DNA of 45,243 nt, taken from positions 1-45,243 of IMG/VR virus record IMGVR_UViG_3300038439_000027. The stretch is one strand, 5' to 3'. Both the position numbers and the translations under genes were made by a program. Below the pieces are notes generated by a model. The model did no database searches and was not told the origin of the DNA. It saw only the letters and a list, made by a program, of their open reading frames with translations. The stretch comes from a virus. The first letter of the stretch is position 1. Every line of letters starts with the position of its first letter. Of the stretch, positions 33,401 to 40,747 are shown one piece after another.

Positions 33401-36400
33401 GTTTATCAAACGAAGAGCGAAATAGGAACGGTGGACCGGAATGATATTGTTTCGGTGATTAGTTTTCTTTTTGCAAATAATTTTCCAACGGATTATCAAA
33501 CGATACGCGGCGAGTATGAAGGGGATGGAGATATTGAAAGAGAGCTTGCATACAGTGATGAAATTTATTTTGATGAAGAGGGAAATTATAAACCGAAAGA
33601 GGAAGTCCTTTACGGTTATATTTACGAAAAGATAGACGCATGGGAAAAGCAACGGACAGAACTGAAGAAGGAATCCAAGAACGATAAGTTAAGCGATAAA
33701 GAAAAAGAACTGAACGCACAAAAAATGCGGAAGCTTGAAGATCAGATAATTGAGGCGAAGACTAGGGCAAATATCAGGGAGATAAAGCAACTACCGATAA
33801 TGTTAAGCGATGCAGGGAGTATTTACGATATAGGCATCTTAAACAAATATTTAGAAGAAAAAATAGGGGCGCATTTCTTAGGCGAATTACGCAAAGATGA
33901 AAAGAGCGGATTTATTTTACCGGTGGACGAAAGTTCGGCAAAATTATATTTAGGTTATGCAGATATAACGAAAGAGGGAAAATCAACGAGTGTAAAGAAA
34001 GAATTGCGGGATCTCTTTAATAAAGATGAGCATCCTTTATTGTTTATGATTTTAAATAAGATGAACGGATTAGGTTTACCGGCATTACGAACAGAGGAAG
34101 GGATAGCTAAGAAAGAACAAGTCTTACAGCTTGAGACAGATTTTAAGCAGTATTTATCCGATAGTGAAGAAGCTGATAAAATTGCAGATACTTATAATAG
34201 GCTGTTTAATTCCTACATACAAAAAACGTATGATGAAAAACCGATAGAGGGAATAAAACATTTTGCTTATGATAGAGTAGTTGGAAAAGACGCAAGCGGA
34301 AAAGATATAACCGGACGAGATAAGGCGGGCGGACATACATGGGCAACGGTAAGACGGATGTATGAATCAGGCAAGGGTATGATAGCGCATGGTGTGGGTT
34401 TAGGAAAAACTTTGGAAGCATTAACTTTAACTTTGTTGAGTAAAGAGACGGGAAGGGCAAATAAGCCGTGTATAGTTTCTCCGAAATCGGTGTTGTTAAA
34501 TTGGGTTGCGGAAATTGAGAAGTGGACGCAAGGGGTAAATTATTTGTTAGTTGGTTACAAAAAAGATTCTACCGGCGCTTGGATTGAAGAAAGCCGTGAA
34601 GAAAAAGAATTGAAGTTGCAACGTGCAGCAAATGAAGATTTTGACATGATTTTAATGAGCCGTGATTTGTTCGGTACAATTGACTTTTCGCCCGAAACGA
34701 AAAAGAATATGCTTAATGAATTGATGGACAAGTATTACCCGGAAGGAAGCCGGTTATCAAGTTTCGCCGACAAAGATAGCAAGCAAGCAAAGAATGTGAA
34801 AAAGAAAAGAGATACTTTGTTAAAGAATCTTTCCGAAATGATGGACATACCGGATCCAATGGGGGGAGTGTATCTTGATAATTTGGGGGTTGATATGTTG
34901 GTAAGGGATGAAGCTCACGACACGAAGAACTTATTAGTGCCAATGGAAAGTGAAATTAGCGGAGTAAACAGCAGCACTTCACAAAGGGCGATGCACAATT
35001 TATTTGCAAGTAAGATCATACGCGGACAGAATAATGATATGGGGTATTACGGATTAACTGCAACACCGATAAGTAATTCTCCGTTAGAAGTTTTTAATAT
35101 GATGGTGCCGTTTGCGGAGAAAGAACTTGAAAAATTAAAAGTTCAAAACATGGATGATTTTGTTGCAAGATTTGCAGATATAGATAATATTCCAACAACA
35201 AATGCAGACGGCAGGGTTATAGTAAAGAATAAATTTTCGGGCTGGAAATCGGCTGAGGCATTAAGAAATACTTTCTTTAGGTTTGTTGATTATAAGACTA
35301 AGGATGATGTTGAAAGCGTAAAAGCAAATATAAAATTCCCGAAAGAAAAAGCAGCGAATGTTTTAAGTGATCTGAACGAAGGGCAAAAAGAAATAGTGAA
35401 GCATTGCAAATTAAGGTTATGGATGTTAAGCAGCCGCGTATTTGATAAGGACAGCAAGACATGGGATTTTGACGCGAAGAAGTTACAGGAAAAAGTAGGT
35501 GAGGGATTAATTAGTCAGGAAGAAGCAACGGAAGTTTTGAGTTATTTTAATAACGAATATTTACCCAAGTATAAAGAATTGAACGCTTGGCTTGGACCTG
35601 ACGATACACCGAATGACGATCACTTTTTTAAGGTGCAGCAAGATTTGATAAAAGCAACGAGTGATTTGCCCTGGTATCAGGAAAAGAGCAGTGAATTTTC
35701 TAAAAAGGTTGACAATGATTTGGTTAAACAGCATAGTGATTTAAAGAAGTTCGCGCAGTTGAATGAGAATGCATTATCAATACATAAGAGTGGAGGCAAA
35801 CAAATAGTTTTCGCCATTAACACGGCTTTGCATGATAAGATTAAAAACGATCTTGTAAAAGCAGGCATACCGGAGAACGAAATAATAATTGTAAACGGAA
35901 AGACGGTTAGCAGCTCGAGTAAAAGATTACAGATAAGCAAAGATTACAATAACGGAAAGTATAAGGTTGTAATTGGTAATTATGCAACTATGGGAGAAGG
36001 GTTGAACTTTAACTACATGACGAGCGATATTCACCACTTACAACCAGCTTGGAACCATTTGCAGATAGAGCAGGGCAACGGAAGAGGAATAAGGCAGGGA
36101 AATCCGTTAGACAGTGTAAATACGCATTACTACTTAACGAAAGGGAGTATTGACGGATTTATGAATACAAAAATCATGGATAAGGCGGGAATGGTAGATA
36201 AGTTCTTAAAGGGTGAAACGAGCCGATGGGATGACGAAGTGCAGCTTGAGGCTGATGAAATGATGATTGAGTTAGCCGATAATCCGGAACAGGCAAAAGC
36301 ATTATTAGCATTCAGAAATAAAAAGTTACAGGATGCACTTGCAGAACAGCAACGGCAATCTAACTATAAACAGCTTGATAGATTGTATGAGGTAAAAAGG

Positions 36401-37498
36401 AAAAAGGCGGGAATGGAGGAAAAAACTTCTAAACAATACCAGATGATGGAACAGGAAGAAAGAAGTTTAACCGAAAAACTTATCGGGGCAAATTTTGAGC
36501 ATAAGGGGAAACTTGACTATGACAGAACTCCGGTAATTTTACCGGGGATAAACAAAGTTATTCCGGTAGGTGGTATTTTGGAAGGGAAAGAAGGAGAGTT
36601 TTACGCGGTTGAAGATTACGCGCCATCTACCCAGAGAGTGAAGATAAGAACGTATAAAGCCGGGGCGCAAGGCGATATGGTAGGAACCCGCGCGTTAAGC
36701 GCAAAAGAACTTGATAAAGAATTCAACGCATTGTACAAAGAAACCGATTTAGATTTAGGCGGAATGTTTAAGAAAATTATTGATGATAATGAAGAGCTTG
36801 GAATTAACTTTATAAGCAAAATGCCAAAGGAAATTTTGCAAGCAAATAAAGTTAAATTGCTTGATAAACTTAACAATACCGATGAAGTATTGTACCAAAC
36901 TATGGACGGTGATTTTAAGGTAGCGGTTTATGAAAATGCAAAGTATGAAATTACAAGCGAAGGAGGGAAGATAATTTTCCCACAGGAGAAGCCGGAATTT
37001 CCAAAGATACTTAATGAGTTGATCAAAACGAATAAACCAAAGCAAAATTGGGGAGAGGGTTATTATCAATTTAGGAAGTATAAGAATTTTGCAACTTCTA
37101 TTTATGGTGAGAATTACGAAAACGCAATTAAGAAAGAGATCAAACGGTTAAATGGTGAAGCAACTGAAACAAGTATCGCCATCCACACAACCGGCGCGAA
37201 GTACAAACAAGAATTAAAGCGGTTGTTTGAAAAAGGGTATATGAGTGATTATACTTATAAAAGAATTATGCAAGGTAAGGCTTGGAACGAGCAAACTGAT
37301 TTTAGCCATGCGTTAAGGGCAGAGTTTTTTGATAATTACCACATAAAGGAAGACGGCGGAGAGTATAGGTTCAATCCGAGTTTAATTACTGCCGAGGCTA
37401 TTGATAGAGCCAGAGCAATTGATGAAATAAAAAGTGAAGACAACAAAGATTTATTAGAGGATATACTTACAAATAAAATGAGAGGAGTTGCGGCATAA
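30494..37498 (+). CDS. Polyvalent protein 2: InPase, ART, N6-methyltransferase and SNF2 helicase (DarB-like)
   Basis: A 2334-residue protein from ATG 30494, preferred over the upstream in-frame TTG 30440. Domains in order: inorganic-pyrophosphatase-like polyvalent domain (about 39-155: IRRGVNDDGTKWETF, DGEKIDCYIG, DEQKCMLGF); ADP-ribosyltransferase-like domain (about 305-415: FYHATGG, GLYLGKD, EFVLFN); class I methyltransferase (about 490-650) with LEPSMGTGIF and N595-C-P-F598 in place of NPPF; HRWERL linker (about 810); SNF2-type helicase with Walker A HGVGLGKT (K1305), DEAH at 1472-1475, GLTATPIS and QGNGRGIRQG (R1864, R1867). The methyltransferase-helicase pairing recalls phage P1 DarB, a capsid protein that shields injected DNA from type I restriction. 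Capsid packaging and injection are inferred from family and location. Some activities may be lost. Confidence 0.85.
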   Translation: MKLFGMTIAKSKVIIENLDDKLKAEKTFKLQDRIYFKGLDIAIENKKGSIRRGVNDDGTKWETFMHIPYGYVRRTESISDGEKIDCYIGDNRESEKVFIVDQNNPFTGMFDEQKCMLGFNTAEEAKTAYLKQYDSPKFFGSMKEISFDEFKKKALATLEKPKLLKAFGIMLKAFGTQLGMFENEVIEGQTKQKDGHSYVVKRSNKNPLVKRLFRADKEESKPKELSLFDKKVTVGSRQSAVSSRQSAVGNRAGSKPPKAEPIKPKELTAEELSELPESILMMGEVFGDSAADIEAVRQYHAKTKNYKPNIFYHATGGTGEAGVGRGLYLGKDKEALDKFYNIDQIADIEEYQGSPNFLDLTNYDAFNAFEKEAKNKYKSNNPLRDLTIKQGYDGIRYYDPQATGEEFVLFNTEKVKKVAETKDDLFNQPKEERKEPKAEIKVVKGKKNRKEINAKVEELLKTKKNDEMSAEDVELLAQYTGRGGLLGDTLEDISLNEFYTRKDEAEFIWDMIGKLGFKGGNVLEPSMGTGIFVETAPEKALVTGIEIEETSGRIGQILHGNEHDIRIQSFEQFIKDYDNMGADLEGGEYDAVVGNCPFGKRGLSAMDDREKSDIKFHEQYFIDRGLDMLKPGGIMAMIVPTSIMDNQLNQWRGEVNKKGEFLGAIRVPTGAFKHTDAQVTTDIVFFKKRPPEVIDHLNKLSKEGLGKAYDDMVMDADFVAGNFFKNNSEYALGTETSGMFGMKIWKGDVTKADLEKVGELLNHEARDYSSLGIDVSKYGELEKELEPGDVKILNGRTYILNKNHRWERLKDQEVVLQNLPEDIKKLGIKSWDEWRIKSEDIGYLYGLNKDQLKLFGQTRIVNELEGYNGKNDFQTEYLTKGVILGLAVKDFRKELQDGRLSAEEAQMEAGKLKILLKDFIEKYGHPIDNLKLNKFFRNSGNAPLLDLAGSYDKNGNTIKMFDDPLSFYKVYQTKSEIGTVDRNDIVSVISFLFANNFPTDYQTIRGEYEGDGDIERELAYSDEIYFDEEGNYKPKEEVLYGYIYEKIDAWEKQRTELKKESKNDKLSDKEKELNAQKMRKLEDQIIEAKTRANIREIKQLPIMLSDAGSIYDIGILNKYLEEKIGAHFLGELRKDEKSGFILPVDESSAKLYLGYADITKEGKSTSVKKELRDLFNKDEHPLLFMILNKMNGLGLPALRTEEGIAKKEQVLQLETDFKQYLSDSEEADKIADTYNRLFNSYIQKTYDEKPIEGIKHFAYDRVVGKDASGKDITGRDKAGGHTWATVRRMYESGKGMIAHGVGLGKTLEALTLTLLSKETGRANKPCIVSPKSVLLNWVAEIEKWTQGVNYLLVGYKKDSTGAWIEESREEKELKLQRAANEDFDMILMSRDLFGTIDFSPETKKNMLNELMDKYYPEGSRLSSFADKDSKQAKNVKKKRDTLLKNLSEMMDIPDPMGGVYLDNLGVDMLVRDEAHDTKNLLVPMESEISGVNSSTSQRAMHNLFASKIIRGQNNDMGYYGLTATPISNSPLEVFNMMVPFAEKELEKLKVQNMDDFVARFADIDNIPTTNADGRVIVKNKFSGWKSAEALRNTFFRFVDYKTKDDVESVKANIKFPKEKAANVLSDLNEGQKEIVKHCKLRLWMLSSRVFDKDSKTWDFDAKKLQEKVGEGLISQEEATEVLSYFNNEYLPKYKELNAWLGPDDTPNDDHFFKVQQDLIKATSDLPWYQEKSSEFSKKVDNDLVKQHSDLKKFAQLNENALSIHKSGGKQIVFAINTALHDKIKNDLVKAGIPENEIIIVNGKTVSSSSKRLQISKDYNNGKYKVVIGNYATMGEGLNFNYMTSDIHHLQPAWNHLQIEQGNGRGIRQGNPLDSVNTHYYLTKGSIDGFMNTKIMDKAGMVDKFLKGETSRWDDEVQLEADEMMIELADNPEQAKALLAFRNKKLQDALAEQQRQSNYKQLDRLYEVKRKKAGMEEKTSKQYQMMEQEERSLTEKLIGANFEHKGKLDYDRTPVILPGINKVIPVGGILEGKEGEFYAVEDYAPSTQRVKIRTYKAGAQGDMVGTRALSAKELDKEFNALYKETDLDLGGMFKKIIDDNEELGINFISKMPKEILQANKVKLLDKLNNTDEVLYQTMDGDFKVAVYENAKYEITSEGGKIIFPQEKPEFPKILNELIKTNKPKQNWGEGYYQFRKYKNFATSIYGENYENAIKKEIKRLNGEATETSIAIHTTGAKYKQELKRLFEKGYMSDYTYKRIMQGKAWNEQTDFSHALRAEFFDNYHIKEDGGEYRFNPSLITAEAIDRARAIDEIKSEDNKDLLEDILTNKMRGVAA
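31193..31248. repeat. Heptamer repeat, GTNGGCA family, inside polyvalent gene
   Basis: Eight consecutive 7-mers: GTAGGCA, GTCGGCA, GTCAGCA, GTTAGCA, GTAGGCA, ATCGGCA, GTAGGCA, ATCGGGC. They are read as a 7-residue period (VGSRQSA, VSSRQSA, VGNRAGS) in a linker between the pyrophosphatase-like and ART-like domains. Three heptamers equal seven codons, so frame is maintained. Confidence 0.9.
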
Positions 37499-37875
37499 TG
37501 GAACTAAAAGAAAAAGTTAAGCAATTACTTAACACATGGATACAAACGGAAGACGGAACGGGAAACTTTAAGTTGACCGGACCATACTGGGAAGCTCTTT
37601 ACCCAATATTAAAAAAACACGAACCGGAATTATTGCAACAGTATGAAAATAAACTGCAAGAAAAGTTTGAAAACTTTAACGAAGAAATTAGAGAGAAAGT
37701 TTCTTCCGGTGATGAAGAACAGGACTATGTGAATGCAATTAATTACATGAACGCGCGGGAACGGCAGTACGCAAATAACGGCGATGTTCATTATGTTGAT
37801 AATGACGGAGATGATTACGCATATATTCCAAATGAGAGCATTGATCAGAACGAACATTTTGGAAGAGAAGTTTAA
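37498..37875 (+). CDS. Hypothetical acidic protein
   Basis: 125 residues, coupled to the giant polyvalent gene by TAATG, with GAGAGGAG upstream. Helical and acidic (KHEPELLQQYENKLQEKFEN, EEIREKVSSGDEEQDYVNAI), ending in an Asp/Tyr-rich stretch (GDVHYVDNDGDDYAYIP). The strong coupling suggests a partner or chaperone of the polyvalent protein; no family recognised. Confidence 0.65.
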   Translation: MELKEKVKQLLNTWIQTEDGTGNFKLTGPYWEALYPILKKHEPELLQQYENKLQEKFENFNEEIREKVSSGDEEQDYVNAINYMNARERQYANNGDVHYVDNDGDDYAYIPNESIDQNEHFGREV

Positions 37876-37876
37876 C

Positions 37877-37890
37877 GGCGTAATTACGCC
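37877..37890. other. Perfect 14-base palindrome
   Basis: GGCGTAATTACGCC begins two bases after the TAA stop codon at 37873-37875. It could be a repressor site or a 5-base-pair hairpin with an AATT loop. No T tract follows, so it is not a typical terminator. Confidence 0.5.
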
Positions 37891-37906
37891 ATAATCAAAG
37901 GAGTTT
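37891..37906. repeat. 16-base direct repeat of a ribosome-site leader, copy A
   Basis: ATAATCAAAGGAGTTT is identical to 38680-38695. The second copy is the working ribosome site of the cassette gene at 38699. This copy has no start codon at a suitable distance and looks orphaned. Confidence 0.7.
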
Positions 37907-37944
37907 GTTCACGGGATACACAAATCTAAAACGTAGGAATAGTA

Positions 37945-38427
37945 ATGCAGATTTGCGATGTGGACGAAAATACATTAGAACAGTTAATAAAAGATTTTAC
38001 GGATGAGTTTGGGGAAGAAGTGTTAAAAGCTGTTTATCGGTTCCACCGGAAATTGGCGAATAAAATAGACGTGAAGAATTTTCCGGCGGCGGAGATTTAT
38101 CATAGGCTATTGATAAAGGACTTACGCGAGGGCAAATACGCTCAAATGAGTGTGCGTGAAATTGCAATAATTGAAAAAGTAAGCGAAGGTACGATCTATA
38201 ATATTATCGGGAAAGCGTGTAGGGTAAAGAAACCGATTTATCAATACTCAATTAAAGGTAAGTTGATAAAAAAATGGAACAGCGGGACGGAAATAGAGAA
38301 AGAATTAGGCTATAGCGCAAGTCAGATACGGGCAAACTGTAGATTAGGGAATGGTAGGGCGACTTATGGTTTTGTTTGGAGATACCAGGAATTAACGGGG
38401 GAAGAACTTTTGTCAATTAGGAATTAG
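37945..38427 (+). CDS. HTH-NUMOD1 regulator-like protein
   Basis: 160 residues. The N-terminal helices (about 8-65) are followed by an HTH (MSVREIAIIEKVSEGTIYNI, about 68-93) and a NUMOD1 module (PIYQYSIKGKLIKKWNSGTE, IEKELGYSASQIRANCRLG, YGFVWRYQEL; about 97-150). NUMOD1 normally guides GIY-YIG or HNH homing endonucleases, but no nuclease domain is present. It may be a transcriptional regulator derived from a homing enzyme. AGGA lies 7 bases before the ATG. The last residues (LSIRN) are encoded by a GAATTAG repeat. A terminator follows at 38578. Confidence 0.78.
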   Translation: MQICDVDENTLEQLIKDFTDEFGEEVLKAVYRFHRKLANKIDVKNFPAAEIYHRLLIKDLREGKYAQMSVREIAIIEKVSEGTIYNIIGKACRVKKPIYQYSIKGKLIKKWNSGTEIEKELGYSASQIRANCRLGNGRATYGFVWRYQELTGEELLSIRN

Positions 38428-38442
38428 GAATTAGGAATTAGG
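38414..38442. repeat. Heptamer repeat, GAATTAG family
   Basis: Four successive GAATTAG-type units cover the 3' end and stop codon of the HTH-NUMOD1 gene. Confidence 0.8.
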
Positions 38443-38577
38443 ATGTTGAGGGAATAGCCGAAATTATCAGAAATTTTATTTGTAAAGAGAAATGACAAAT
38501 TTAGTTTAAAGTGTAAAGTTTTGGGGTTACATTTTTTTCTTACATAATATTTTACATAATCTACGTTTATTTTTGTG

Positions 38578-38609
38578 AACCTCCGGAGATGAAAGCTTCG
38601 GAGGTTTTT
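38578..38609 (+). terminator. Rho-independent terminator upstream of cassette
   Basis: AACCTCCG (38578-38585) pairs with CGGAGGTT (38599-38606); further G-U and A-T pairs extend the stem, and TTT follows. It closes the HTH-NUMOD1 transcript. The arm sequence is shared with the terminator at 39251. Confidence 0.75.
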
Positions 38610-38617
38610 AGTAGTAA

Positions 38618-38647
38618 GTTAATACATAACTTGTTCTATAAATTAAT
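38618..38647 (+). promoter_or_regulatory. 30-base GTTAA...TTAAT dyad element, copy 5
   Basis: Begins GTTAATACAT and ends AAATTAAT, immediately after the terminator and 51 bases before the next start codon. Position is right for a promoter or operator of the cassette gene. Confidence 0.45.
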
Positions 38648-38679
38648 ATTTAATAAGTTTGGGGTGAAGATTAGAACAA

Positions 38680-38695
38680 ATAATCAAAGGAGTTT
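38680..38695 (+). repeat. 16-base direct repeat of a ribosome-site leader, copy B
   Basis: ATAATCAAAGGAGTTT, identical to 37891-37906. Here AAAGGAG lies seven bases before ATG 38699 and works as the ribosome binding site. Confidence 0.7.
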
Positions 38696-38698
38696 AAA

Positions 38699-39226
38699 AT
38701 GAATTATATATTTGAAGAAAGAAATGATGCCTTAGTAATTGAATACAGTACTAAAGACAATTTTCGAGAGTTCACACAAATAAAATACACGCCGGATTCA
38801 GAATATCCACTATCTACAGAAGTAGTTGAAAACATAAAAGACTTAGACAAGCCGGTGGTATTCCACAACTCTATTTCGCATGAAGATTATAAATTCATAT
38901 GCGAACAATTTAAGATGCCTTTAGATCGTGGATATGGAAATTGCAAGATTTGGGCTGCTATCTGTTTATATAACCATCAAGAAACTGCGGCAAATAATAC
39001 GATTAGAGTTTTTTTGGATGCAACAAAAAATCAAATGTTGGCATCGCATCATCCCTTGTTACGAGAAAAGCTTAAGAGAGACAAGCAAAAAGAAATAGAG
39101 ATTTCTTTTTGTGTAAATTATGGTATAAGAAGAACAACAAAGATGGTGATTGATGAGAAGGACGAACTTTACACAAAAACCGATGAAGAAATCTATGAAA
39201 TGATAAAAAAAGTTTTTACATCTTAA
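38699..39226 (+). CDS. Terminator-flanked single-gene cassette (moron candidate)
   Basis: 175 residues of unknown family with mixed alpha/beta character: MNYIFEERNDALVIEYSTKD, DKPVVFHNSISHEDYKFICE, FLDATKNQMLASHHPLLREK, FCVNYGIRRTTKMVIDEKDE. It has its own upstream 30-base element, strong ribosome site and a terminator on each side with matching arms. This layout is that of a moron, an independently expressed accessory gene, often for superinfection exclusion, anti-defence or host fitness. No homology to known anti-defence proteins is recognised, so function is open. Confidence 0.72.
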   Translation: MNYIFEERNDALVIEYSTKDNFREFTQIKYTPDSEYPLSTEVVENIKDLDKPVVFHNSISHEDYKFICEQFKMPLDRGYGNCKIWAAICLYNHQETAANNTIRVFLDATKNQMLASHHPLLREKLKRDKQKEIEISFCVNYGIRRTTKMVIDEKDELYTKTDEEIYEMIKKVFTS

Positions 39227-39250
39227 AATTTAGTAGCAAAAGACAATGAC

Positions 39251-39285
39251 AAACCTCCGAGGAATTGAAAACCTCGGAGGTTTTC
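39251..39285. terminator. Bidirectional-type terminator after cassette
   Basis: AAACCTCCGAGG (39251-39262) and its exact complement CCTCGGAGGTTT (39272-39283), nine-base loop, followed by TCTATTTT. A perfect 12-base-pair stem with T-rich flank. Strong terminator after the cassette gene. Confidence 0.9.
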
Positions 39286-39302
39286 TATTTTAAACAATCT
39301 TC

Positions 39303-39322
39303 AAATTTCAACCCTTCGGAGA
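39303..39322. repeat. 20-base direct repeat, copy B
   Basis: AAATTTCAACCCTTCGGAGA, identical to 18979-18998. It lies 46 bases before the TTG start of the protease-scaffold gene. Confidence 0.75.
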
Positions 39323-39367
39323 GAAACGCTTTCCTTAAATATGCAATAAAAAAAAGAGTAAACAATT

Positions 39368-40744
39368 TTGTATAACAAGTTTGAATTTTTTGCCCCGGCG
39401 TATTTGGTAAAAAGCGGAAGTAAAACCGAGCCTTTTAAGGTAGGTGGAACTATTTCTACAGAGAACCGGGATACTGATAATGAAATAATGAAAAGTATTG
39501 ATTGGAGTTATTTCACTTCCGGTTTTGGCAAAATTAAATATGAACATAAGGATATCCCGGAGCCGCATTGTTTTATCGGCTTTCCGACAAAGTTAGGGAA
39601 GAGCGGGAAATCTTGGAACTTTGAAGGAGAACTTGTTGGGTTTGACCCGGAATTGCCGGATGAGAAATTAACGCAACAGCAAAAACTTGCAAAAAGTACG
39701 GTTACTTTATTACAGCACATGGATGAGTTTAATAAACGGCATCCGAACGCAATGCAAAAAGCGGGATGGAGTGTTGAAGGGGAATATTTATCAAAGAGTA
39801 AAGACGGGGTTGTTTCGGCAAGGGTTGTAAATGTAGTATTCACAACTAAACCACGGAACAGAGAAACGTTTGCAAAATTAGTTAAGAGTTTAGAAGTGGG
39901 GTATGGAATGGCACCCGATACACAAACGGGTTTTGGAGCGACAAGAAAAGAATCAATAGATCATAACATTAAACTAAATGGAGTTACAAAAATGGAAACG
40001 AAGAATGATATCTACAAAAAATGTTTAGCCAAAGGCATGACCCCGGAACAGGCGAAGAAAGAGGCTGACGATTTTGAGACGAAACAAAAGGGAGAGATGA
40101 ACGAAAGTTTTGAAACCGCTGCAAAATCATTGGGCACGGCGAAATTATCTCTTCAAAAATCACTTGATACGGCGAAATCAATCTCTGAAATAGAGTTTGA
40201 AGTTGATATTAAAGCGCAGGAAAAGAGTTTGCAAAAATCAATCGCGCTTATGAACAAAGGCGGAGAAGAGGCAGATATTTCCGAATATCTTGAAAAATCC
40301 TCTGAAATTTCTTTGGGTGCGTTAAAAGCGTTAGATGCAATTAATCAAAAAGTTGATCTGTTGGCAAAATCTATTGTTCTTTTAGCCGAAGGACAATTGA
40401 ATCAAGTTAGCGGTGATGAGCATTTGGTAAAATCACTTGATTTGGTAAATAACCAGGTCGAAGATCAACGGATGGGACTTATAACCTTAGTTTCTAAACT
40501 AAGAAAAAGCTCCGGCGGAAATTTGTTGACGGATAATATTAATTGGGTTGAAAACAACAAGAACGTTGGAACAGGCGCAGAGCTTAATAAAGCGCAGAAA
40601 GTTAAAGTGCTTGAAAAATTAGTTGCAGAAAAATCTGTTGACGAAATTGTTCTGGTTGACTTTAGCGCAGGCGGAACGCAAGCAACATTGCCGGAATCGG
40701 TTGAACAGTTGGTGAAATCAAAAGCTGTTGACATGTTCAAGTAA
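39368..40744 (+). CDS. Prohead protease-scaffold fusion
   Basis: Residues 1-170 resemble prohead maturation proteases of the herpesvirus-like serine protease fold: KIKYEHKDIPEPHCFIGFP gives candidate catalytic His60, and KAGWSVEGEYL gives Ser135, then VVNVVFTTKPRNRETFAKLV. Residues 209-458 are helical with repeated KSL/KSI units (SLQKSLDTAKSISEIEFEVD) and resemble a scaffold. The gene stands immediately before the major capsid gene, as expected. TTG 39368 has only a weak ribosome site. Residues about 175-198 (LEVGYGM then QTGFGATRKES) match the N-terminal arm of the capsid protein. An internal ATG at 39992 with GGAG could express the scaffold alone. Protease identity is by motif and order; catalytic residues need modelling. 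Confidence 0.78.
   Translation: MYNKFEFFAPAYLVKSGSKTEPFKVGGTISTENRDTDNEIMKSIDWSYFTSGFGKIKYEHKDIPEPHCFIGFPTKLGKSGKSWNFEGELVGFDPELPDEKLTQQQKLAKSTVTLLQHMDEFNKRHPNAMQKAGWSVEGEYLSKSKDGVVSARVVNVVFTTKPRNRETFAKLVKSLEVGYGMAPDTQTGFGATRKESIDHNIKLNGVTKMETKNDIYKKCLAKGMTPEQAKKEADDFETKQKGEMNESFETAAKSLGTAKLSLQKSLDTAKSISEIEFEVDIKAQEKSLQKSIALMNKGGEEADISEYLEKSSEISLGALKALDAINQKVDLLAKSIVLLAEGQLNQVSGDEHLVKSLDLVNNQVEDQRMGLITLVSKLRKSSGGNLLTDNINWVENNKNVGTGAELNKAQKVKVLEKLVAEKSVDEIVLVDFSAGGTQATLPESVEQLVKSKAVDMFK
39980..39994 (+). promoter_or_regulatory. Internal ribosome site and start for scaffold
   Basis: GGAG (39980-39983) stands eight bases before the in-frame ATG 39992-39994 inside the protease-scaffold gene. This spacing is ideal and is better than the site of the TTG start of the full gene. 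Confidence 0.55.
39992..40744 (+). CDS. Nested scaffold protein (internal start)
   Basis: In-frame shorter product of 250 residues, METKNDIYKKCLAKGMTPEQ onward, made from the internal start of the protease-scaffold gene. It is almost all helix with heptad-like LQKS repeats and acidic residues, as expected for an assembly scaffold. Nested scaffold genes are known in other phages (lambda C/Nu3). The evidence is the well-placed GGAG and the domain border at that point; expression has not been shown. Confidence 0.5.
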   Translation: METKNDIYKKCLAKGMTPEQAKKEADDFETKQKGEMNESFETAAKSLGTAKLSLQKSLDTAKSISEIEFEVDIKAQEKSLQKSIALMNKGGEEADISEYLEKSSEISLGALKALDAINQKVDLLAKSIVLLAEGQLNQVSGDEHLVKSLDLVNNQVEDQRMGLITLVSKLRKSSGGNLLTDNINWVENNKNVGTGAELNKAQKVKVLEKLVAEKSVDEIVLVDFSAGGTQATLPESVEQLVKSKAVDMFK

Positions 40745-40747
40745 AAA

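Noticed and set aside
37877-37890. Palindrome GGCGTAATTACGCC as a terminator
   Set aside because: Stem of five pairs and no T tract; better viewed as a possible binding site.
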